Below are positions 14,095-22,757 of a stretch of 64,000 bases of DNA, piece after piece. The position numbers were made by a program, and so were the translations under genes. The DNA lies in contig NZ_QOHG01000007.1 of NCBI RefSeq assembly GCF_003319125.1, positions 62,001 through 126,000 on the forward strand. Reading direction: 5' to 3'. The DNA comes from Blastococcus sp. TF02A-26 (lineage in GTDB: Bacteria > Actinomycetota > Actinomycetes > Mycobacteriales > Geodermatophilaceae). Within the stretch, counting starts at the first letter, position 1, and each line of letters starts with the position of its first letter. The notes beneath the pieces are model-generated. The model was not told the DNA's origin and did not search any database. It was given only the letters and a program-made list of their open reading frames with translations.

Positions 14095-14130
14095 CACGGG
14101 CCGCCCCGGACAGATCCGGGGCGGCCCGTG
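14095..14130. terminator. Bidirectional terminator between mycP and the WXG100 gene
   Basis: A perfect 16-bp inverted repeat (14095-14110 and 14115-14130) with a four-base loop lies between convergent genes, 16 bases after mycP. There is no T-run, as is usual for GC-rich actinobacterial terminators. Confidence 0.88.
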
Positions 14131-14149
14131 CGGAGCGGGGACCGGTCGG

Positions 14150-14449
14150 TCAGCCGCTGACGACGCCCACGTTCGTGGACTCGGTGCTCGAGGAGGTGTC
14201 GGCCGCCGAGTTGAGTCCGGTGACGAACTGCTGGAGCGCCGCCTTGATGTTGTCCGAGGCGCTGTTCCACTGCTGCTGGCGCGCCAGGTAGGCCTCGCGC
14301 GCGTCGCTGTCCCAGGTGCCGATCAGGTTGTTGACCTGGTTGTTGAGGTCGGCTAGCTGGGCGTCCATGGTGGACACCGCGCTGCTGACCATGGAGGCCG
14401 CTTCCTGCTGCTGGCCCCAGTTGACCGCGTAGACGCCGCCGCTGCTCAT
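14150..14449 (-). CDS. esxA: WXG100 (ESAT-6-like) protein, degenerate WXG
   Basis: A 99-aa two-helix protein starts at ATG 14449 behind AGGGAG. The turn reads GTWDSDAREAY, so the motif is Trp46-Asp-Ser rather than W-x-G, and there is no YxxxD/E in the C-terminal part (YLARQ at 54-58). It lies 27 bases after the other WXG100 gene. The pair should form the EsxA/EsxB heterodimer exported by the T7SS; this one, lacking the signal, would be the passive partner. The exact correspondence to EsxA or EsxB is not certain. Confidence 0.88.
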   Translation of the reverse strand: MSSGGVYAVNWGQQQEAASMVSSAVSTMDAQLADLNNQVNNLIGTWDSDAREAYLARQQQWNSASDNIKAALQQFVTGLNSAADTSSSTESTNVGVVSG

Positions 14450-14476
14450 CGCTGCTCTCCCTCTCGCTGCTCGGAC

Positions 14477-14815
14477 TCAGACGCCGGTCAGGCCGCTGGT
14501 GATGCCGCTGGTCTGGTTGTTGACCGAGCTCATCTGCGACTGCTGCTCGCTGTCGGCGTTGGCGTAGTTGGTGCCGGCCGTGCCCACGTCGGCCGCGATC
14601 CCGCTGAGCGCGGTGTTCAGCCGGGTCGTCTCGGTCTGCACGGTGGCCTTGGTGGCGGCGAACGCCGTGCCACCCAGCCCGCGCCACGAGCCCTCGAGCC
14701 CGGACAGGTTGTTCATCAGTGTGGTGAGCATCTGCGTCAGGCTCGCCGAGACCTCCGTCGCCCGGTTGGCGAACTGGGCCATCGTGGCCGAGTCGGTCGT
14801 CGTCCCCTGTGCCAT
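14477..14815 (-). CDS. esxB: WXG100 protein with YxxxD export signal (EsxB-like)
   Basis: An ATG at 14815 with AGGAG six bases upstream gives 112 residues. The helix-turn-helix has the canonical Trp44-Arg-Gly46 in EGSWRGLGGTAF, and the C-terminal part has Tyr84-A-N-A-Asp88, the YxxxD signal recognised by the EccC ATPase. With the next gene it makes the expected substrate pair of this ESX system. About 170 bases and a hairpin separate it from eccB, so it may have its own promoter and be expressed more strongly than the machinery. Confidence 0.92.
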   Translation of the reverse strand: MAQGTTTDSATMAQFANRATEVSASLTQMLTTLMNNLSGLEGSWRGLGGTAFAATKATVQTETTRLNTALSGIAADVGTAGTNYANADSEQQSQMSSVNNQTSGITSGLTGV

Positions 14816-14930
14816 GCCTCGCTCCTGCCCTCGGTGTGCGACGCCGTGCGGCACCGCTCGATCGGTCCGGGCGAGCGTCGGATCGGTGTCCGCGACCTCT
14901 CCCGGCTTCCTCAGCGATCGCGAACCTACC

Positions 14931-14962
14931 CGGCGCTCCGGCGTCCGACGACCGGAGCGCCG
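14931..14962 (-). terminator. Hairpin downstream of eccB
   Basis: A perfect 11-bp inverted repeat (14931-14941 with 14952-14962, ten-base loop) lies 27 bases after the eccB stop and before the WXG100 genes. It probably ends or attenuates the eccD-eccB transcript, leaving 14816-14930 for a separate esx promoter. Confidence 0.7.
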
Positions 14963-14988
14963 GTCCCGCCGTCCCCCGAACGGGTGCG

Positions 14989-16419
14989 TCAGCCCAGGGC
15001 GGGTGCTCCCGCCGCGGTCACCGTCAGGGCCGGTCCGGTGGGCACGCGGGCGACCAGCTGGTCGGGCATGGCCACCGGCTCCACCCCGCCGTACCCGAGC
15101 CGTGCGGCGGCGTCCTCCGAGGGCACCGGGTAGGCCCAGCCCTCGTCCGTGACCAGGAACAGCGCGCCCCGGGAGGCCTCGCCGGACGGCCGCGCCTCGA
15201 CCAGCGCCCCGGAGCCCGGCGCGACGACGACGAGGTCGGCCAGCACGGTCCCGGCGTCGGCCTGCCGGGGGCTCGGCGACGCACCGGTGGTGTCCACCGT
15301 GGCGCCCACGGCGATCGACGGCGTCGCAGTGGCGCCGGAGAAGCCGGCGCACACGGTGTCCTCCGGACCGACGACCTCGGCCATGGCCGGCGGGGCGGCC
15401 GGCGGATCGGTCGGCACCGCGTCGGGCAGCTCCTCGCGGGGCGCCGCGTTGGCCTCCGCCGCGGTCAGGGGCAGCGCCTCGGCCACCGCACCGCCGTACG
15501 CCTGGGCCGCGGTCTCCGGCGCGGCGAGGAGCACCGCCGCCTGCACCTCGGTGATCTCGACGATCCGGTCGGCCGCCACCTGGTAGTACTGCGCGCCGTC
15601 CCCGGACCGCACGACCCGCACCTGGCCGACGACGGCACCGGCCACCGCCGCGCTGGCCGCGCCCCGGCCGGCCACCGGCTCCGGCTGGAGCGGCTCCCCC
15701 GCGGGCAGTCCGGACAGCCACGCCGTCCCGACCTCGACCTGCGGCTGGGTGCGCAGCGTGAGCCCCTCCAGGACGGCGTCCTCGTCGGGCACCGGGTACT
15801 GGTGGCCCTGCCACACCAGGTGCAACGTCCCCCGTTCGACGTCCCGCACGAGCACCGCCCGCTCGCCGAGGGCCACTCCGCCCGACGACGTGCTCCCGAC
15901 CACCACCGCGGTCAGGGGCTGCTGCTCACCGCTGTCCAGCCGGGCGGGAGCCGAGCACAGCGTCCAGCCGCCGTCGGCCAGCCGCCCGGGCTCCGGCAGC
16001 CCGTCGGGACCACCGACGATGCCGAGCCGGCGCCCGCGGGGGGCGTCGGCCAGGGACGCCGCGGACACCGAGACGACGTCGGTCCCGCCGGTGAGCAGCG
16101 CGCCGGAGGCGAAGTTGACCACCGGGTGCAGGTGCTCCACGCCGTCCTCGTCGGCCAGCCAGACGTACCGGGCGCCGGTGCCCTCCTCGAGGATCACCGC
16201 GCCGGACTCCTGCCAGGTGGTGTTGCCGCCGGGGGAGATCACCCCGATGACGCCGGCGACCGCCAGCGACAGCACCGCCACCATCACGCCGGCGAAGACG
16301 GTGCCGCCCATCCGGCGCAGTGGGCTCTGCGGGGGGTCGCTCTCCCGGAGCACCAGCCCGGAGACCACCCGCTGCACCATGAACTGGTGGGCCTGGAACA
16401 GGTCCCGACGGCTCGCCAT
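14989..16419 (-). CDS. eccB: T7SS core membrane protein EccB
   Basis: A 476-aa protein opens with the family signature MASRRDLFQAHQFMVQRV, has one membrane helix at about residues 40-62 and a large extracytoplasmic domain of repeated units. Two cysteines (WTLCSA, TVCAGF) are spaced as in the EccB disulfide. EccB spans the inner membrane and extends into the periplasm-like space as part of the EccBCDE complex. It starts nine bases after the eccD stop, so the two are co-transcribed. Confidence 0.95.
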   Translation of the reverse strand: MASRRDLFQAHQFMVQRVVSGLVLRESDPPQSPLRRMGGTVFAGVMVAVLSLAVAGVIGVISPGGNTTWQESGAVILEEGTGARYVWLADEDGVEHLHPVVNFASGALLTGGTDVVSVSAASLADAPRGRRLGIVGGPDGLPEPGRLADGGWTLCSAPARLDSGEQQPLTAVVVGSTSSGGVALGERAVLVRDVERGTLHLVWQGHQYPVPDEDAVLEGLTLRTQPQVEVGTAWLSGLPAGEPLQPEPVAGRGAASAAVAGAVVGQVRVVRSGDGAQYYQVAADRIVEITEVQAAVLLAAPETAAQAYGGAVAEALPLTAAEANAAPREELPDAVPTDPPAAPPAMAEVVGPEDTVCAGFSGATATPSIAVGATVDTTGASPSPRQADAGTVLADLVVVAPGSGALVEARPSGEASRGALFLVTDEGWAYPVPSEDAAARLGYGGVEPVAMPDQLVARVPTGPALTVTAAGAPALG

Positions 16420-16428
16420 CCCCGCGCC

Positions 16429-17820
16429 TCAGCCGTAGAGCCCGCGGAGGTACCCGTACAGACCGACCAGCAGGCAGGCGACCGGCACCAGCGCCAGCAC
16501 GACCAGCACCTCCAGCACGTCGGCCACCCGTCCCAGGTACGGGCTCGGCCGTCGGTCGGCGAAGCGCAGCCCCGCCGCGAGCGACACGAGCGCGGCCAGC
16601 ACCAGGGCCGGCACGAGCACCGCCAGCCGCGTCGACGCCGACAGCGAGGTCCCGGCCGCGGCGAGCAGGCCCAGCCCGACCAGGCCGGGGACGAGGAGGC
16701 TCACCCGGTGCCGGACGGCGGGGAACAGCCGCGCCCGCAGCAGCGTGCCGACCGCGGCCAGCCCGACGAGCAGCAGTGCCGTCCAGCGGCGGTCGGCCAC
16801 CAGCACGGCCGCGGCGACCACCGCGACCAGCCCGGCGCCGGCGAGCATGCCGGTGAGCAGTTCGTCGGACCGCCGCACCTGCGCGGCCACCCGGGCCCGC
16901 GACACCTGCGGCCGGTCGGTCAGCAGCTCCTCGGTCGTGGCCGGCAGCACCGGCATCGGGACCTTGCCCAGCCGGACGGCCAGCAGCGGGGCGGCGGGGA
17001 TGGCCGCCACCGCCAGCACGAGGACCAGCGCCGCGGCGTCGACGGCGTCGACCGCGTCGGTGACGGCGGCGAGGCCGGCGACCGCCCCGAGCAGCCCCGC
17101 GGTCGCCCCGGCGACGGCGTACTGGGCGTGCACCGACACCAGGCCCAGCACCAGGAGCGAGACGCAGGCGCCGGTGACCGAGCCGGCGACGACCTGCCAG
17201 GGTCCGGGCGAGATGAGCCCACGGTCCCCCAGCCCGACGACGGCGGCACCGGCCGCCGCACCGGCGATGGCCACGACCCCGAGCACCACCGCGGCGCCGG
17301 CGTCGCCCAGCGCGCGCGCCAGCACCCCGGCGGTCAGCAGCGCCAGGGCCGCCACCCCGAGCGCGACGCTCCCGGCCGTCGTCCGGTCGGTCCCGGCGCC
17401 GAGCGCGGCGAGGAGCGCCAGCACCAGCGCGACGGCCGCGACCGCCACGCCGGCCCGGCGGGTGGCCGCGCTGCCCCACGTCCGGCTGCGCTCGCGCGCG
17501 CTGCGGGCGATCGCGTCGACGACGTCGTCGTAGTCGAGCTCGGGCCACTCGCGCTGGCGCGGCACGAGGTGGAGCACCTCGCCGTCGCGCACCTCCTGGC
17601 CGGCCAGCGAGCGGCCGGGGTCGACGACGGTGCCGTCGACCCGCCGCAGCGCCCAGCCGCCGTGCTCCTGGCCGGCGTCGGCCAGGCCGGTGCCGGCGTG
17701 CCGCAGCAGCGTGGGCAGCAGCTCGGCGACGGGCACGGCGTCGGGCAGCGCGACGTCCACCCGACGGTCGGGCGCGGCCACGGTGATCCGCGCCAGCCCG
17801 CCGCTGATCGCGCGGGTCAC
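16429..17820 (-). CDS. eccD: T7SS membrane channel protein EccD
   Basis: The 463-aa product has an N-terminal ubiquitin-like domain (~1-95, ARITVAAPDRRVDVALPD at the start) followed by about eleven Ala/Leu/Val-rich membrane segments up to the C-terminus, as in all EccD proteins. Two copies form the vestibule of each ESX protomer and contact EccB, EccC and EccE. It is the first gene of the leftward operon and diverges from eccC; the 154-base gap at 17821-17974 must contain both promoters. Confidence 0.95.
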   Translation of the reverse strand: MTRAISGGLARITVAAPDRRVDVALPDAVPVAELLPTLLRHAGTGLADAGQEHGGWALRRVDGTVVDPGRSLAGQEVRDGEVLHLVPRQREWPELDYDDVVDAIARSARERSRTWGSAATRRAGVAVAAVALVLALLAALGAGTDRTTAGSVALGVAALALLTAGVLARALGDAGAAVVLGVVAIAGAAAGAAVVGLGDRGLISPGPWQVVAGSVTGACVSLLVLGLVSVHAQYAVAGATAGLLGAVAGLAAVTDAVDAVDAAALVLVLAVAAIPAAPLLAVRLGKVPMPVLPATTEELLTDRPQVSRARVAAQVRRSDELLTGMLAGAGLVAVVAAAVLVADRRWTALLLVGLAAVGTLLRARLFPAVRHRVSLLVPGLVGLGLLAAAGTSLSASTRLAVLVPALVLAALVSLAAGLRFADRRPSPYLGRVADVLEVLVVLALVPVACLLVGLYGYLRGLYG

Positions 17821-17974
17821 CGGCCGGCCCCGCGCGCGCCCGGGATCCCCTGTTCGGGCGACATCGGCTCTCCTCGTCAGGGACTACGGCGGGCGACAGC
17901 TCGCCTACGATACGGCGGGGTCCGAGCCGGCAGCCCGCCGCACGGGAAGTTCCTCCGGGGAGGTGATCCGGCCG
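17821..17974. promoter_or_regulatory. Divergent promoter region between eccD and eccC
   Basis: These 154 bases separate the two ESX operons. A TACGATAC near 17910 fits a -10 element for rightward transcription, but no good -35 is visible. GGGGAGGTG at 17957-17965 is the eccC ribosome binding site. No clear operator palindrome stands out. Confidence 0.5.
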
Positions 17975-20900
17975 GTGAGCACCGTCGTCGTGCACCGCCG
18001 ACCGCGCCGCGAGGCCCCGGACCTGCCCGCCGGCGAGATCGTCCTCGACCCGCCGCCGGAGCTGCCCGCCGACACCGGCCGCCGCTGGTCGCAGATGCTC
18101 ATGGTGCTGCCCATGCTGGCCGGGGCCGGCGCCATGGCGCTGCTGTTCACCGGCGGCCGAAGCGGCCCGCTCGGCTACATGGCCGGCGGGCTGTTCGGCG
18201 TCTCGGCGCTCGGCATGGTCGCCATGGGCTTCCTCAACGGCGGCGGCCCCGGCAAGAAGGAGATGGCGGCCAAGCGCCGGGCCTACATGCGCCACCTGGC
18301 CCTGCAGCGGCGGTCCGCGCAACGGGCGGCCGACCAGCAGCGGCGGGCCATGCTCTACCGCCACCCCGAGCCCGACCAGCTCTGGACGACCGCGGCCAGC
18401 CACCGGCTGTGGGAACGCCGCGCCGACCACGCCGACTTCGGCGCCGTCCGCATCGGGCTGGGCCCGCAGGCGCTGGCCACGCCGGTCGTGCCCCCGCAGA
18501 CCGGACCGCTCGAGGAGCTCGAGCCGCTGTGCGCCGGCGCCCTGCGGCGGTTCGTGCTCACCTGGTCGGCGGTGCCCGAGCTGCCGGTCGCGATGGCGGT
18601 CAACGGCTTCGGACGGGTCCACCTGCTCGGTCCCGAGGACCGCGTCCGGGCGCTGGTCCGTGCCGTCGTGGCCCAGCTGGCGGTGCACCACAGCCCGGAC
18701 GACGTCCTGGTCGCCGTCTGCGCCGGGCCCGAGCAGCGTGCCGCGTGGGAGTGGGCGAAGTGGCTGCCGCACGCGCTGCACCCGGAGCGCTCCGACGCCC
18801 TGGGGCGGGTGCGGCTGGTCGCCCCCACGCTGCCGGCGCTGGAGGCCCAGCTCGACGACCTGCTGGCCACCCGGCCGCGGTTCAACCCGACGGGGCCGGT
18901 CGGGACGGTGGGCGGCCCGCACGTCGTCGTCGTCCTGGACGGCGGGGAGACGGCGGGCTCCGACCACCTGGCCACCGAGGGCGGGATGGAGGGGGTCACC
19001 GTCCTGGACCTGAGCAGCCCCGCCCCGCGGCTGCTCGACCGCGGAACCCTGGTCCTGCAGGTCGACGACTCCGGCGCGCTGACCAGCCGCACGACCGACG
19101 GCGAGACCCTCATCGGCCGGGCCGACGCGCTCGGCGAGGCGCAGATCGAGGCCCTGGCCCGCCAGCTGGCCCCGCTCCGCCTCTCCACCGGCGGCCGCGG
19201 CGAGAAGTCGATGAGCACCACCACCGACCTCGCCGACCTGCTGGGCATCGGCGACCCGTTCGCCTTCGACGTCACCGCCGGCTGGGCGCCCCGGCCCAAC
19301 CGCGACCTGCTCCGCGTGCCGATCGGGGTGGGCCCCGACGGCGCGCCGATCGAGCTCGACCTCAAGGAGTCCGCGCAGGACGGCGTCGGACCGCACGGGC
19401 TGCTCGTGGGCGCCACCGGGTCGGGCAAGTCGGAGCTGCTGCGGACGCTGGTCCTCGCGCTGGCCTGCACCCACGACTCCGAGACGCTGAACTTCGTCCT
19501 GAGCGACTTCAAGGGCGGCGCCACGTTCAGCCGGCTCGAGCGGCTGCCGCACACCTCGGCGGTGATCACCAACCTGGCCGACGAGCTGCCGCTGGTCGAC
19601 CGCATGACCGACGCCATCAACGGCGAGCTGGTCCGCCGGCAGGAGCTGCTCCGGTCGGCCGGCAACTACGCCTCGCTGCGCGACTACGAGCGAGCCCGGC
19701 TCTCCGGCGTCCCGCTGGCGCCCGTCCCGAGCCTGCTCATCATCTGCGACGAGTTCAGCGAGCTGCTGTCGGCCAAGCCCGACTTCATCGACATGTTCGT
19801 GCAGATCGGCCGGGTGGGCCGGTCCCTCGGCGTCCACCTGCTGCTGGCCTCGCAACGGCTCGAGGAGGGCCGCCTGCGCGGCCTGGACACCCATCTGTCC
19901 TACCGCATCGCCCTGCGCACCAACTCCGCGATGGAGAGCCGCGTGGTGCTCAACGCACCCGACGCGTTCGAGCTGCCGCGGGCCCCGGGCTACGGCTACG
20001 TCAAGTTCGGCACCGACCCGCTGGAGCGGTTCCGCGCGGCCTACGTCTCGGGCACCTACCGGCGGGCGACCGAGCGGCGCGACCCCGACGGCCGCTCCCC
20101 CGGCCTGGCCGTGCTGCCGTTCGACACCCAGTACCTCGCTCCGCCGGTCGACACCGCGCCCGAGGACGAGGAGCCGTCGCCGGCCGAGGCCGAGGCCCTC
20201 GGCGAGAGCCTGCTCGACATCCTGGTCGACCGGCTCGACGGCCGCGGCGCGCCGGCCCACCCGGTGTGGCTGCCGCCGCTGCGGGAGCCCCCGACGCTGG
20301 ACCAGCTGCTGCCCCCGCTGGTGACCGATCCGCAGCGCGGGCTGACCGTGGACAACCCCGACGTCACCGGCACGCTGCGGGCGCACGTCGGTGTGGTCGA
20401 CCGCCCGGCCGACCAGCGGCGCGACCCGCTGGTGCTGGACCTGTCCGGCGCCGGTGGGCACGCGGTCGTCGTCGGCGGGCCGCAGAGCGGCAAGAGCACC
20501 CTGCTGCGCTCGCTGGTCGCCTCGCTGGCGCTGACCCACACCCCGCGAGAGGCGCAGTTCTACTGCTTCGACTTCGGCGGCGGGGCGCTGGGCGCGCTGC
20601 GCGGGCTGCCGCACGTCGGCGCCGTCGCCGGCCGGACCGACGTGGACGTCGTCCGCCGCACCGTGGCCGAGCTGCGGACCCTGCTGGCCCAGCGGGAGGC
20701 CCGATTCGCCGGGCTCGGGATCGAGGGCATGGCCGCCTACCGGCGCGGCCTGCGCCAGGGCCGGGTCACCGACGACCCGTTCGGCGACGTCTTCCTGGTG
20801 GTGGACGGCTGGGCGACCGTCCGCGGGGAGTTCGAGGACCTCGAGCCGCTGATCACCGACCTCGCCACCCGCGGCCTGTCCTACGGCATCCACGTCGTCG

Positions 20901-21934
20901 CCGCGGCCGCCCGCTGGATGGACCTGCGCCCCGGGATCCGGGACCTGTTCGGCACCCGGCTGGAGCTGCGGCTCGGCGACCCCTCGGACTCCCTGCTGGA
21001 CCGCCGCACGGCCACGAACGTGCCGGCCGACGCCCCCGGCCGCGGCCTGAACGCCGAGAAGTTCCACGTGCTCACCGCGCTGCCCCGGCTGGACGGCGTC
21101 CAGGAGACCGACGACCTCGCCGACGGCACGGCGCACCTGGTCGACGAGGTCGCCCGGGCGTGGCGGGGCCCCGGGGCGCCGCCGGTCCGGCTGCTCCCGC
21201 CCGAGGTGGGCTACGGCGACCTGCTCGCCGACCCCAACCGCGGCATCGCCGTGGGCATCGCCGAGGACGACCTGTCCACCGTCCACCTGGACCTGTCCAG
21301 CGATCCCCACCTGGTGGTCTTCGGCGACGCCGAGTCGGGCAAGAGCGCCTTCCTGCGGTCGTTCGCCCGGCGGCTCACCGAGCAGCACACGCCGGCCGAG
21401 GTCCGGGTCATCGCCCTGGACTACCGGCGCAGCCTGCTGGGGGCGATCAGCCCGGAGCACCTGCTCGCCTACGGCACCTCGTCGGCCAGCGCCCAGGAGA
21501 TGATCACCGAGGTCGCGGGCGTCATGCGCGGCCGCCTGCCCGGGCCCGACGTCACCGCCGAGCAGCTGCGCGACCGGAGCTGGTGGACCGGGCCCGAGCT
21601 CTACTTGTTGGTCGACGACTACGACCTGGTGGCCACCGGTGCGCAGAACCCCCTCGCACCGCTGCTGGACTTCCTCGCCCAGGGCCGGGACGTCGGGTTG
21701 CACCTGGTGGTCACCCGGCGCAGCGGCGGAGCCGGCCGGGCGCTGTTCGAGCCGGTGCTCATGCGGCTGCGCGAGCTCGCCGGCCCCGGCATCGTCCTCT
21801 CCGGCGCCAAGGAGGAGGGCGCGCTCGTCGGCACGGTGAAGCCGCAGCCGATGCCGCCCGGCCGGGGCTGGCTGGTCACCCGTCGGGGTGGCACCCAGCT
21901 GGTGCAACTGGCCTGGTCCGAGCCGCCCGGCTGA
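17975..21934 (+). CDS. eccC: T7SS motor ATPase EccC (single-chain, three ATPase domains)
   Basis: I choose the GTG at 17975 behind GGGGAGGTG; it gives 1319 residues starting VSTVVVHRRPRR, the usual EccC N-terminus. Two membrane helices (~42-90) are followed by three FtsK/SpoIIIE ATPase domains with Walker A motifs near residues 479 (GATGSGKS), 833 (GGPQSGKS) and 1116 (GDAESGKS). The first Walker B is intact (LLIICDEFSE, ~590); the second and third read LVVDG and LLVDD. EccC recognises YxxxD/E signals with its last domain and powers export. EccCa and EccCb are fused, unlike ESX-1. Head of the rightward operon. Confidence 0.96.
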   Translation: MSTVVVHRRPRREAPDLPAGEIVLDPPPELPADTGRRWSQMLMVLPMLAGAGAMALLFTGGRSGPLGYMAGGLFGVSALGMVAMGFLNGGGPGKKEMAAKRRAYMRHLALQRRSAQRAADQQRRAMLYRHPEPDQLWTTAASHRLWERRADHADFGAVRIGLGPQALATPVVPPQTGPLEELEPLCAGALRRFVLTWSAVPELPVAMAVNGFGRVHLLGPEDRVRALVRAVVAQLAVHHSPDDVLVAVCAGPEQRAAWEWAKWLPHALHPERSDALGRVRLVAPTLPALEAQLDDLLATRPRFNPTGPVGTVGGPHVVVVLDGGETAGSDHLATEGGMEGVTVLDLSSPAPRLLDRGTLVLQVDDSGALTSRTTDGETLIGRADALGEAQIEALARQLAPLRLSTGGRGEKSMSTTTDLADLLGIGDPFAFDVTAGWAPRPNRDLLRVPIGVGPDGAPIELDLKESAQDGVGPHGLLVGATGSGKSELLRTLVLALACTHDSETLNFVLSDFKGGATFSRLERLPHTSAVITNLADELPLVDRMTDAINGELVRRQELLRSAGNYASLRDYERARLSGVPLAPVPSLLIICDEFSELLSAKPDFIDMFVQIGRVGRSLGVHLLLASQRLEEGRLRGLDTHLSYRIALRTNSAMESRVVLNAPDAFELPRAPGYGYVKFGTDPLERFRAAYVSGTYRRATERRDPDGRSPGLAVLPFDTQYLAPPVDTAPEDEEPSPAEAEALGESLLDILVDRLDGRGAPAHPVWLPPLREPPTLDQLLPPLVTDPQRGLTVDNPDVTGTLRAHVGVVDRPADQRRDPLVLDLSGAGGHAVVVGGPQSGKSTLLRSLVASLALTHTPREAQFYCFDFGGGALGALRGLPHVGAVAGRTDVDVVRRTVAELRTLLAQREARFAGLGIEGMAAYRRGLRQGRVTDDPFGDVFLVVDGWATVRGEFEDLEPLITDLATRGLSYGIHVVAAAARWMDLRPGIRDLFGTRLELRLGDPSDSLLDRRTATNVPADAPGRGLNAEKFHVLTALPRLDGVQETDDLADGTAHLVDEVARAWRGPGAPPVRLLPPEVGYGDLLADPNRGIAVGIAEDDLSTVHLDLSSDPHLVVFGDAESGKSAFLRSFARRLTEQHTPAEVRVIALDYRRSLLGAISPEHLLAYGTSSASAQEMITEVAGVMRGRLPGPDVTAEQLRDRSWWTGPELYLLVDDYDLVATGAQNPLAPLLDFLAQGRDVGLHLVVTRRSGGAGRALFEPVLMRLRELAGPGIVLSGAKEEGALVGTVKPQPMPPGRGWLVTRRGGTQLVQLAWSEPPG

Positions 21935-22026
21935 GCGCGCGGACCGGCGGCGGTGGGGTGCTCCGACTAGCATCGGCCCCGACCGAGCCGCCCGGCGCCT
22001 GGGCGGCGAGTGCTGGAGGAGGCGAC

Positions 22027-22749
22027 GTGGCGGACGGTACGGAGGTCGTCCCGGAGGCCGTGCGGACCTTCGGCCGCAGCGCCATGGAGCAGGGCCCCCG
22101 GTTCACCGAGGCGGTCCAGGGCGCGGCGATGCCGGTGCTGGGCGCCAACCTCGGCGCCAGCGGGGCGTCGGAGGCCCGCGCGGCCGCCGGCGCGCACTCG
22201 GCGGCCGCCGAGGCCGCCGCGGCCTACATCGCCGACGTCGGCAGCGGCCTCCTCGCCCTCTCCTACACCGCGGCGACCGTGGCGGCGAACTACGAGGCCG
22301 GCGACACCAGCCAGCAGGCGCAGATGGCCAGCGTCCAGGGCTCGTTCACCCCGCCCCCGGGCACGCCGACCATCGCCTCGCAGCAGGCCGCCGCCGAGCA
22401 GGCCGCCGCCGCGGAGGCGGCGCGCCTGGCCCGGCTCGAGCGCCAGATGGGTCTGCCCCCCGGCGCCCTGTCGCAGCAGCGCGAGCCCTCCTGGACCGAC
22501 GACGTCGTCCCGGTTCCCAGCACCGGCGACGCCGAGGTGTGCGAGGTCGACCCCTTCACCGCGGCGCAGAGCCAGGTCGAGAGCCACTACCAGGACCTGG
22601 CCGAGCTCAACGGCGACGACCGCGACGACTGGCGCGAGAGCGACGCCGTGCGCGACGAGCAGTACGACCCGGCCGCCGAGCAGCCGGTGATCCTGGCGCC
22701 GGGCCCGCTGGACGGCACCTCGGGCACCTCCGCCGGCACGGTGGCCTGA
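22027..22749 (+). CDS. Probable T7SS-exported helical protein with YxxxD signal
   Basis: A GTG at 22027 has AGGAGG four bases upstream. The 240-aa product has an N-terminal Ala-rich helical hairpin of about 100 residues ending in Tyr89-E-A-G-Asp93, the YxxxD export signal, then a charged, Pro-containing tail with a long Ala/Glu helix (~115-140). There is no signal peptide or membrane helix. It lies between eccC and the proline-rich protein gene, 93 bases after eccC. Most likely a substrate that pairs with the next protein; the family is not recognised beyond the hairpin fold. Confidence 0.82.
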   Translation: MADGTEVVPEAVRTFGRSAMEQGPRFTEAVQGAAMPVLGANLGASGASEARAAAGAHSAAAEAAAAYIADVGSGLLALSYTAATVAANYEAGDTSQQAQMASVQGSFTPPPGTPTIASQQAAAEQAAAAEAARLARLERQMGLPPGALSQQREPSWTDDVVPVPSTGDAEVCEVDPFTAAQSQVESHYQDLAELNGDDRDDWRESDAVRDEQYDPAAEQPVILAPGPLDGTSGTSAGTVA

Positions 22750-22757
22750 CCGGACGC

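Noticed and set aside
15926..21973. A 2015-codon minus-strand open frame
   Set aside because: It is antisense to eccC, where all ATPase motifs lie on the plus strand; it is low-complexity Gly/Arg/Gln sequence.
14809..22749. A 2646-codon plus-strand open frame
   Set aside because: It runs antisense through eccB and eccD and out of frame through eccC; only its last 240 codons (22027-22749) are a real gene with a start and ribosome binding site.
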